Shown here one piece after another: positions 1 to 4,800 of a stretch of 5,413 nt of DNA (position 1 is the stretch's first letter; the number at the start of each line of letters is the position of its first letter). The notes below the pieces were generated by a model, which had not been told where the DNA came from, did no database searches, and worked only from the letters and a program-made list of their open reading frames with translations. Origin of the DNA: Bacteroidota bacterium (lineage in GTDB: Bacteria > Bacteroidota > Bacteroidia > Cytophagales > Hymenobacteraceae); contig JAFADQ010000121.1 of assembly GCA_023424725.1 (NCBI GenBank), positions 1 to 5,413 on the forward strand, written 5' to 3'. Position numbers and translations under genes: made by a program.

Positions 1-19
1 CCTCTCATTTGGAGAGGGG
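1..19 (-). terminator. Possible transcription end hairpin downstream of cysS
   Basis: Read on the minus strand, about 20 bases after the cysS stop, CCTCTC pairs with GAGAGG around the loop CAAAT (six G/C-rich pairs). The stem may be longer, because C-rich bases adjoin it on one side and the partner side lies outside the window. Any U-tract would also lie outside, so this is only a candidate terminator or 3' end stabiliser. Confidence 0.3.
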
Positions 20-35
20 TTGGGGGTGAGGTTTT
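1..35. repeat. Short G-rich hairpin-containing element, possibly a dispersed repeat
   Basis: The first 35 bases consist of a six-base inverted repeat (CCTCTC at 1-6, GAGAGG at 12-17, five-base loop) followed by a G-rich stretch and GTGAGG ending in TTTT. From memory, short elements of this look (pyrimidine/purine hairpin, then GGGTTGGGGGTGAGG) occur between genes in many Bacteroidota genomes. That is recollection, not a search. The element lies directly after the cysS stop codon and is cut by the window edge, so its real left end is unknown. Confidence 0.45.
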
Positions 36-36
36 C

Positions 37-1524
37 CTACCTCTCATACACCCAATCTACTCCGGTGCGCAAATCTTTTACCATAATTCCCATCTCTTTT
101 AATTGAGCCCGTATCTGGTCTACTTTCGCGTAGTCTTTGCTGGCTTTGGCGTCTTTGTAAAAATTCAGGATCAGGTCTATGTAAGGATTTACTTCTTCCG
201 AATTTTCTTCTTTCAGCCCCAAAATATCTACTACCAAGGTGGTATAGGTGTTTTTGATGTAATTAAAAGTAGCTGCCGATACCGATTCCGGAACCTGGTT
301 GCCTGCGAATAGAGTTTCTATTTTCTTCAGCAGTTCGTAAAGTCCGGCAATGGCTTTGGCAGTATTCAAATCATCGTTCAGCGCATCGAAGCAGGCATTG
401 CCAAGCTTTACAATTTCTTCGTCTGGCGTGGCACTGTTTTCGGCCTCTGCAGGTGCTTTTAGTTTGTTTAGCAGCTTCAGGCCGTTCATTAACTTGCGGT
501 AGCCTTTGTGCGCGGCCTGCAAACCTTCGTTAGAAAAATCTAAAGTGCTGCGGTAATGCGCCTGAAGGATAAAGAAGCGGATGGTCATGGCAGAATACGC
601 CTGCTCCAGCTTGGCATGTTCGCCGCTAAAGAACTCGTGCAGCGAAATAAAATTGCCGAGCGATTTGCCCATTTTCTGACCGCCTATCGTGATCATGTTG
701 CAATGCATCCAGTACTTTACCGGCTCTATGTTATTGCCGGCCTGGCTTTGGGCTATTTCGCATTCGTGGTGCGGGAACATTAAATCCATTCCGCCGCCAT
801 GGATATCAAACGTCTGGCCCAGGTATTTCGCGCTCATGGCCGAGCATTCTAAATGCCAGCCAGGGAAGCCGTCGCTCCACGGCGATGGCCAGCGCATAAT
901 ATGCTCGGGCTGCGCCTTTTTCCAGAGGGCGAAATCTAACTGGTTACGCTTTTCGCTTTGCCCGTCAAGGTCGCGGGTGTTGGCAATAAGATCTTCTATA
1001 ATTCTGCCCGAAAGCTTTCCGTAATCGCCTTTTTGCTCCTGGTATTTCAGCACATCAAAATAAACCGAGCCGTTAGATTCGTAGGCCAAACCGGCCTCCA
1101 GAATTTTCTCTACCAAAGCAATTTGCTCTGGAATATGGCCCGATGCACGAGGCTCTATGCTGGGCGGCAAAATATTCAGCGCCGCCATGTCCTGATGAAA
1201 GCTGTGGGTGAATTGCTCCACAATTTCCATCGGTTCCAGGTTTTCCAGCTTGGCTTTTTTACCGATCTTATCTTCGCCCTGGTCGGCATCGTTTTCCAGG
1301 TGGCCAACATCGGTAATGTTGCGCACGTAGCGCACTTTATAGCCCAGGTAAGCCAGGTAGCGGCGCAGCACATCAAACGTAATATAAGGCCGTGCATGGC
1401 CCAGGTGTGCGTGCCCGTAAACGGTTGGCCCGCATACATATAAGCCCACAAAAGGCGCATGAATGGGTACAAACTGTTCCTTTTTACGGGTAAGTGTATT
1501 GGTTAGCTTAAGCGGATGCTCCAT
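37..1524 (-). CDS. cysS: Cysteinyl-tRNA synthetase (CysRS)
   Basis: Cytoplasmic class I aminoacyl-tRNA synthetase that charges tRNA-Cys with cysteine using ATP. The 495-residue protein is complete. Visible: N-terminal CGPTVYG (31-37) and the HIGH-type signature HLGH (40-43); GWHLECSAMS with Trp223, the likely cysteine-side aromatic residue; PHHECEIAQS around 251-260; and KMGKS (284-288), the KMSKS loop in a Gly variant. Cys31, Cys227, His252 and Glu256 match the zinc site that gives CysRS its cysteine specificity. A DALR-type helical domain follows at about 365-435, with a short C-terminal anticodon-binding part after it. It is somewhat longer than the E. coli enzyme (461 residues). The ATG at 1522-1524 is the first in frame after a stop near 1603-1605. 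There is no Shine-Dalgarno sequence, and a TAnnTTTG promoter element ends only 7 bases before the ATG. The gene ends with TAG. No inactivating change is seen. Confidence 0.98.
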   Translation of the reverse strand: MEHPLKLTNTLTRKKEQFVPIHAPFVGLYVCGPTVYGHAHLGHARPYITFDVLRRYLAYLGYKVRYVRNITDVGHLENDADQGEDKIGKKAKLENLEPMEIVEQFTHSFHQDMAALNILPPSIEPRASGHIPEQIALVEKILEAGLAYESNGSVYFDVLKYQEQKGDYGKLSGRIIEDLIANTRDLDGQSEKRNQLDFALWKKAQPEHIMRWPSPWSDGFPGWHLECSAMSAKYLGQTFDIHGGGMDLMFPHHECEIAQSQAGNNIEPVKYWMHCNMITIGGQKMGKSLGNFISLHEFFSGEHAKLEQAYSAMTIRFFILQAHYRSTLDFSNEGLQAAHKGYRKLMNGLKLLNKLKAPAEAENSATPDEEIVKLGNACFDALNDDLNTAKAIAGLYELLKKIETLFAGNQVPESVSAATFNYIKNTYTTLVVDILGLKEENSEEVNPYIDLILNFYKDAKASKDYAKVDQIRAQLKEMGIMVKDLRTGVDWVYER

Positions 1525-1531
1525 AATGGTG

Positions 1532-1539
1532 CAAAGGTA
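1532..1539 (-). promoter_or_regulatory. Promoter -7 element of cysS (TACCTTTG)
   Basis: The minus strand reads TACCTTTG, an exact match to the Bacteroidota -7 consensus TAnnTTTG recognised by the primary sigma factor. It lies 7 bases before the cysS ATG, so transcription should begin within a few bases of the start codon. No clear TTG is visible at the expected -33 distance. Instead, an inverted repeat (GAGGTA/TACCTC, 1557-1579) occupies that place. Confidence 0.6.
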
Positions 1540-1556
1540 GCGGTTTAATGCGATTT

Positions 1557-1579
1557 GAGGTAGGAAGCAGAAATACCTC
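1557..1579. promoter_or_regulatory. Inverted repeat upstream of cysS, possible operator
   Basis: GAGGTA (1557-1562) and TACCTC (1574-1579) form a perfect six-base inverted repeat with an 11-base centre. The repeat overlaps the place where a -33 element for cysS would sit. It could be a binding site for a dimeric regulator, but arms this short can arise by chance. Confidence 0.2.
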
Positions 1580-1611
1580 CAGAAACTGTGAATGCAACAA
1601 AATCAAACAGA

Positions 1612-1648
1612 TTTTAGGTTATATTACACCAAATTTTGGCACCTAAAG
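1612..1648 (-). terminator. Weak hairpin downstream of the EEP gene
   Basis: TTTAGGT (1613-1619) and ACCTAAA (1641-1647) form a perfect seven-base stem, with a further G-T pair possible outside it. The loop is 21 bases and contains the near-palindrome CCAAATTTTGG. On the minus strand the hairpin begins two bases after the EEP stop codon and is followed by a T-rich stretch without a pure T run. The low G/C content and large loop make it a weak terminator candidate. Confidence 0.35.
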
Positions 1649-1649
1649 G

Positions 1650-2741
1650 CTATCCCCCAACAGAATAGATTCCAAATGTTGGCAAATGGTCAGAATAGCG
1701 AATAGTGTCAAGTGTTTCGAATTTAATCACTTCTATTTCAGTGCTTACAAATTGATTGTCAATTCGCAGAAATGGTAGAAATCCTCCGGCAAAAGTTGTA
1801 CCCAGTCCAGAACCGGCCTCTTCAAAAGAATTTTTCAGGTTTTTGCGCATATACTCATAAGTATAACTATGAGGCAGGTCATTTAGGTCGCCGGTGGCAA
1901 TAACCGGATAAGGAGATGAGTCTATATGGTTGCGCAGGGAGTTTATCTGTTTACCTCTCGTTACAAAACCAAAGCGCAGTCGTTTGTATAATGAAGATCC
2001 CTTACTACGGAGCAGTTCTTTGTTGTCGTTTATTTCCGGAATAATTTCCCTTCGGATGGCCATTGATTGTAAGTGAAAGTTGTATACCCTTATTGTATCG
2101 TTATACACCTTAATATCCGCGAACATGGCATGATTGGAATTTAACTCTCCGAATGCAATAGTTCCTTTTTTAATAATCGGGAATTTTGAAAAAATAGCCA
2201 AACCATATTGGTTACCCCGTTTTCCTTCACTGGAAATAGAAAAGTAATGGTGCGGATATAGCTTGCTTAATCTTTCCGTAGATTTTAATTTCTTACTATA
2301 ATTGTAGAATTCCTGCAAACACAATATATCGGCTTCTAATTCAGCCACTACAGATAAAAACTTGCCAGAGGCTTTTAGATGATCCTTTTTTGGAGTAGGA
2401 AAAATATTGAAACTTCTTACATTATAACTTAAAAGTTTAAAAGATGTAGCAGATTTAATATCTTCTGGCTCTGAAAACAAAATTTTAAAACTCCTGCTGT
2501 AAAGGCCAAAAAGCGCTATAGTTAAGGCCAACGCCAGCACGGCCTTCCACGAAAAACGCAGTAGCCACCAGCCCAAAAATACCAAATTAAAAAACAGGGC
2601 AATAGGCAACGAATACGCTACAAAGCCGGCCGGCCAGAAAATGTGAGGCGGAATGTAGAGACTTATCACACCCAGGCCAATCCATATCAGCAGCAAAATA
2701 TACAACCACAACGTAAACTTCCCGGCCACGAAACTTTTCAA
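1650..2741 (-). CDS. Membrane-anchored endonuclease/exonuclease/phosphatase (EEP) family protein
   Basis: A 363-residue protein of the DNase I-like EEP superfamily, whose members hydrolyse phosphodiester or phosphomonoester bonds with a divalent metal. The substrate here is unknown. Three hydrophobic segments lie at about 11-30, 37-61 and 67-86. Positive residues before segment 1 (Lys2, Lys8) and between 2 and 3 (Arg62, Lys66) suggest a cytoplasmic N-terminus and a catalytic domain outside the inner membrane. Family motifs are intact: YNVRSFN (Asn107), LQE (Glu144), SKFPI, YNFHLQS (His223), TGDLND (Asp285, Asn287), RIDN (Asp328) and SDHLP (Asp351, His352). The likely start is TTG at 2739-2741, because a TAA lies immediately upstream in frame and no ATG occurs before the catalytic domain. 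GTG at codon 5 is the alternative. The catalytic part is clearly more A/T-rich than the membrane part. The family also includes nucleases and sphingomyelinase-like enzymes, so no gene name is given. Confidence 0.93.
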   Translation of the reverse strand: MKSFVAGKFTLWLYILLLIWIGLGVISLYIPPHIFWPAGFVAYSLPIALFFNLVFLGWWLLRFSWKAVLALALTIALFGLYSRSFKILFSEPEDIKSATSFKLLSYNVRSFNIFPTPKKDHLKASGKFLSVVAELEADILCLQEFYNYSKKLKSTERLSKLYPHHYFSISSEGKRGNQYGLAIFSKFPIIKKGTIAFGELNSNHAMFADIKVYNDTIRVYNFHLQSMAIRREIIPEINDNKELLRSKGSSLYKRLRFGFVTRGKQINSLRNHIDSSPYPVIATGDLNDLPHSYTYEYMRKNLKNSFEEAGSGLGTTFAGGFLPFLRIDNQFVSTEIEVIKFETLDTIRYSDHLPTFGIYSVGG

Positions 2742-2749
2742 TTATCAGA

Positions 2750-2783
2750 CAAACTTACTAAAGCCCCCAGCATTTACCATCAA
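2750..2783 (-). promoter_or_regulatory. Putative promoter of the EEP gene
   Basis: On the minus strand TAAGTTTG (2750-2757) matches the TAnnTTTG -7 consensus exactly. A TTG (2781-2783) lies upstream with a 23-base spacer, longer than the usual 19-21. The -7 element ends 8 bases before the TTG start codon, implying a very short or absent leader. The -7 match is good and the -33 match is uncertain. Confidence 0.45.
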
Positions 2784-2819
2784 CTAAATAAGAGCAATTC
2801 AGTATATTATTTTTTCAAC

Positions 2820-2850
2820 TTGCAAAAAATATGTTTTTTGCGTAATTTTG
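2820..2850 (+). promoter_or_regulatory. Promoter of the rimP-nusA(-infB) operon
   Basis: TTG (2820-2822) and TAATTTTG (2843-2850) match the Bacteroidota -33 and -7 elements with a 20-base spacer, close to ideal. Transcription would begin around 2854-2858, giving a leader of about 60 bases before rimP. The spacer is filled by a perfect inverted repeat, GCAAAAAA/TTTTTTGC (2822-2841). Confidence 0.7.
2822..2841. repeat. Perfect 8+8 inverted repeat inside the rimP promoter spacer
   Basis: GCAAAAAA (2822-2829), a four-base centre TATG, and TTTTTTGC (2834-2841). The arms match without error, and the palindrome sits exactly between the -33 and -7 elements. It could be an operator, or paired A- and T-tracts that bend the DNA. 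Confidence 0.6.
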
Positions 2851-2868
2851 CACAGAATTTGGTCGAAC

Positions 2869-2889
2869 GAGGGGACAGGCAGTCCCCTC
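2869..2889 (+). promoter_or_regulatory. GC-rich hairpin in the rimP leader
   Basis: GAGGGGAC (2869-2876) pairs perfectly with GTCCCCTC (2882-2889) around the loop AGGCA. It lies inside the predicted 5' leader, about 15 bases after the expected transcription start and 28 bases before the rimP ATG. CGAG/CTCG (2868-2871 and 2889-2892) allows an alternative outer pairing. A short TTTT (2894-2897) follows after four bases, so it resembles a weak intrinsic terminator or attenuator, but it could simply protect the 5' end. Regulation by NusA is conceivable given the operon's content, but this is inference. Confidence 0.55.
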
Positions 2890-2917
2890 TCGCTTTTAAT
2901 AGCAAGCACACTTATAC

Positions 2918-3385
2918 ATGATTTACGCTGCGCAGGTTAGTGAACTGATAACGGATTGTATCGTTAGCGACGAGATTTTCGTGGTCGATGTAGCTGTTTC
3001 CGAGTCGCCGGTAAAGCAAAAAGTTACCATCGTGCTCGATAGCGACAGTGGTATAGGTATAGATGAGTGCGCGAAAATAAGCCGGTGTCTTGGCCGCAAG
3101 CTCGAGGAGCAAACCCCCGAAGATTATGCTTTTACGTTAGAAGTTACATCGCCGGGAGCAGATCAGCCGCTGAAGCTGCGCCGCCAGTACCCCCGCCACG
3201 TTGGCCGCACATTAGATATTACCTTAGCTGATGGCACCAAAAAAACGGGCGTGATGACGGAAGTAACCGATACCGGTATTGCCCTAGAAGCACAAACCAA
3301 ACAAGGAAAAAAAATCGTAACCGAACCTGTGGTTATCCCTTTCGATGAGATAGAGAAAGCCCAGATAGTTATATCTTTTAAATAA
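2918..3385 (+). CDS. rimP: Ribosome maturation factor RimP
   Basis: A 155-residue cytoplasmic protein that binds the free 30S subunit and helps its late assembly. Length is normal for the family. The N-terminal alpha/beta domain (about 1-80) carries GIGIDECAKISRCLG (45-59), the counterpart of the family's conserved Asp-Asp/Glu-Cys-x-x-(I/V)-S-R region. It ends in YAFTLEVTSPGADQPL (70-85), the RimP signature. A C-terminal SH3/Sm-like beta barrel follows (about 90-155), beginning HVGRTLDITLADG. The ATG at 2918 is the only possible start, since an in-frame TAG lies at 2900-2902. There is no Shine-Dalgarno sequence, as is common in Bacteroidota. It is the first gene of the rimP-nusA-infB cluster, with its own promoter and leader hairpin, and stops five bases before nusA. 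Confidence 0.97.
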   Translation: MIYAAQVSELITDCIVSDEIFVVDVAVSESPVKQKVTIVLDSDSGIGIDECAKISRCLGRKLEEQTPEDYAFTLEVTSPGADQPLKLRRQYPRHVGRTLDITLADGTKKTGVMTEVTDTGIALEAQTKQGKKIVTEPVVIPFDEIEKAQIVISFK

Positions 3386-3390
3386 GCGCA

Positions 3391-4629
3391 ATGAATAGTG
3401 CAGAGCTGATTCAGTCGTTTTCGGAATTTGCCAAAACCAAAAACATCGACCGCCCAACCATGATGAAGGTGGTGGAAGAAGTTTTTCGTGCGATGATCCG
3501 TAAAAAGTACGAAACCGACGAGAACTTCGACATTATCCTGAATGTGGAGAAGGGCGACGTGGAGATCTGGCGTAACCGGCAGATCGTAGACGATAACTCC
3601 GAAGACATCTGGGACCATGATAAGATAAGCCTCTCGGAAGCCCGCAAAATTGAGCCCGATTTTGAAGAAGGCGAAGAAGTGTCGGAAGAAGTAAAACTGG
3701 AAGATTTCGGCCGCCGTGCCGTACTGATGGCCCGCCAGACGCTGATGCAGAAAATTAAAGACCTCGAGAAAGAATCGTTGTACGATAAATACAAAGATTT
3801 GGTAGGCGAGGTAGTATCTGCTGAAATTTACCAGGTTTGGAGCCGTGAGGTGCTAATGGTAGATGCCGACGATAACGAACTTATTTTGCCGCGCGCGCAC
3901 CAGATACCCAAAGACCGTTTCCGTAAAGGAGATGTGGTTCGTGCCGTAGTACATGCCGTAGAGATCATTAATTCTGCGCCAAAAATTATCCTTTCACGCA
4001 CATCGCCCGTATTTCTGGAGCGCTTATTCGAGCAGGAAGTGCCCGAAATTGAGGATGGACTGATCGTGATAAAGAACATCGTGCGCGAGCCCGGCGAAAG
4101 AGCCAAAGTTGCCGTAGAATCTTACGACGACCGTATAGACCCGGTAGGTGCCTGCGTTGGAATGAAAGGTTCGCGGATTCACAGCATTGTGCGGGAGCTC
4201 GAGAACGAGAACATAGACGTAATAAATTACACCGATAACCTGGAGCTTTACGTAAGCCGCGCCCTTAGCCCGGCCAAAGTTACCAGCATGAAGGTGCACG
4301 AAGAAGAAAAGCGCATTTCGGTATTTATGAAGCCCGACCAGGTATCGCTCGCGATTGGTAAAGGCGGATTAAACATTAAGCTGGCCGGCCGGTTGGTTGG
4401 GTACGAGATTGATGTGTACAGAGAAAACGACACCGTTGAAGAAGATATCGACATCGAAGAATTCTCTGACGAAATAGAAGGCTGGGTAATTGAGGAGCTG
4501 AAGCGCGTAGGCCTGGATACGGCAAAATCTGTGCTTGGAGCAACCAAAGAAGACCTTCTGAGAAGAACAGACCTGGAAGAATCAACTATCGACGATGTGA
4601 TGTCGATAATAAAGCAAGAGTTCGAATAA
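3391..4629 (+). CDS. nusA: Transcription termination/antitermination factor NusA
   Basis: A 412-residue RNA polymerase-associated factor that affects pausing, intrinsic termination and antitermination, including on rRNA operons. Domains in order: N-terminal polymerase-binding domain (about 1-130, with FGRRAVLMARQTLMQKI at 106-122); S1 RNA-binding domain (about 135-200); KH1, introduced by LSRTSPVFLERLFEQEVPEI (201-220) and REPGERAKVAV, with GMKG at 257-260; and KH2 with GKGG at 323-326 in AIGKGGLNIKLA. An acidic linker (about 346-362) leads to one helical, helix-hairpin-helix-like C-terminal domain (about 363-412). The E. coli protein (495 residues) has two acidic repeats. The shorter form fits Bacteroidota and is not a truncation. 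ATG follows the rimP stop by five bases with no Shine-Dalgarno, suggesting translational coupling. A large hairpin starts immediately after the stop. Confidence 0.99.
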   Translation: MNSAELIQSFSEFAKTKNIDRPTMMKVVEEVFRAMIRKKYETDENFDIILNVEKGDVEIWRNRQIVDDNSEDIWDHDKISLSEARKIEPDFEEGEEVSEEVKLEDFGRRAVLMARQTLMQKIKDLEKESLYDKYKDLVGEVVSAEIYQVWSREVLMVDADDNELILPRAHQIPKDRFRKGDVVRAVVHAVEIINSAPKIILSRTSPVFLERLFEQEVPEIEDGLIVIKNIVREPGERAKVAVESYDDRIDPVGACVGMKGSRIHSIVRELENENIDVINYTDNLELYVSRALSPAKVTSMKVHEEEKRISVFMKPDQVSLAIGKGGLNIKLAGRLVGYEIDVYRENDTVEEDIDIEEFSDEIEGWVIEELKRVGLDTAKSVLGATKEDLLRRTDLEESTIDDVMSIIKQEFE

Positions 4630-4682
4630 AGGATATTGCAGGCGGTTTTTTCGGAAGAAAGAACCGCTTGCAGCTTTATCCT
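4630..4682 (+). promoter_or_regulatory. Long GNRA-capped hairpin between nusA and infB
   Basis: The RNA would fold into a 16-pair stem (4637-4652 with 4657-4672, all paired, two of them G-U) closed by a GGAA tetraloop (4653-4656), a GNRA type. Beyond a small asymmetric bulge lies a six-pair outer stem, AGGATA (4630-4635) with TATCCT (4677-4682). It begins at the first base after the nusA stop. No T-run follows (next bases GGCACGAAAG), so it is not a standard intrinsic terminator. Plausible roles are an RNase III cleavage site, a 3' end protector for rimP-nusA mRNA, or a protein-binding site setting the nusA to infB ratio. Confidence 0.75.
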
Positions 4683-4703
4683 GGCACGAAAGTAATCGCC
4701 TGA

Positions 4704-4735
4704 TTGTGTGATTAATGAGTAGATTCGGTAATTTG
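4704..4735 (+). promoter_or_regulatory. Weak candidate for an internal promoter of infB
   Basis: TAATTTG (4729-4735) resembles TAnnTTTG but is one base short between TA and TTTG. A TTG (4704-4706) lies 22 bases upstream. The 171-base gap would leave room for an infB promoter, but the match is poor and read-through from rimP-nusA is the simpler source of infB transcripts. Confidence 0.2.
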
Positions 4736-4779
4736 CAGCCTTGTTAGGCAATAATAACAAATAAAAACACAGAAGCATT

Positions 4780-4800
4780 GCTGCGGCAGCAGCGGAGAGT
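4780..4800 (+). promoter_or_regulatory. Small hairpin and SD-like GGAG in front of infB
   Basis: GCTGC (4780-4784) can pair with GCAGC (4789-4793) around GGCA, a compact GC-rich five-pair stem. Directly after it comes GGAG (4794-4797), a Shine-Dalgarno-like tetramer only three bases from the infB ATG, closer than optimal. The stem abuts the ribosome landing site and might modulate initiation. Confidence 0.3.

Noticed and set aside
958..1443. Plus-strand open frame of 161 codons opposite cysS
   Set aside because: Lies wholly antisense to the conserved catalytic half of CysRS, with no promoter or domain; shadow frame.
36..1564. CCTACCTC (36-43) and its reverse complement GAGGTAGG (1557-1564) flanking cysS as mobile-element ends
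   Set aside because: Only eight bases, one copy overlapping coding sequence, no transposase and an ordinary housekeeping gene between them; most likely coincidence.
2643..2921. Plus-strand frame of 92 codons leading into the rimP start
   Set aside because: Antisense to the EEP membrane region, then runs through both divergent promoters and the leader hairpin. Glutamine- and asparagine-rich with no family resemblance.
4630..4682. nusA-infB hairpin as a standard intrinsic terminator
   Set aside because: The stem is strong, but no T-run follows and infB needs read-through, so it is reported as a processing or regulatory structure.
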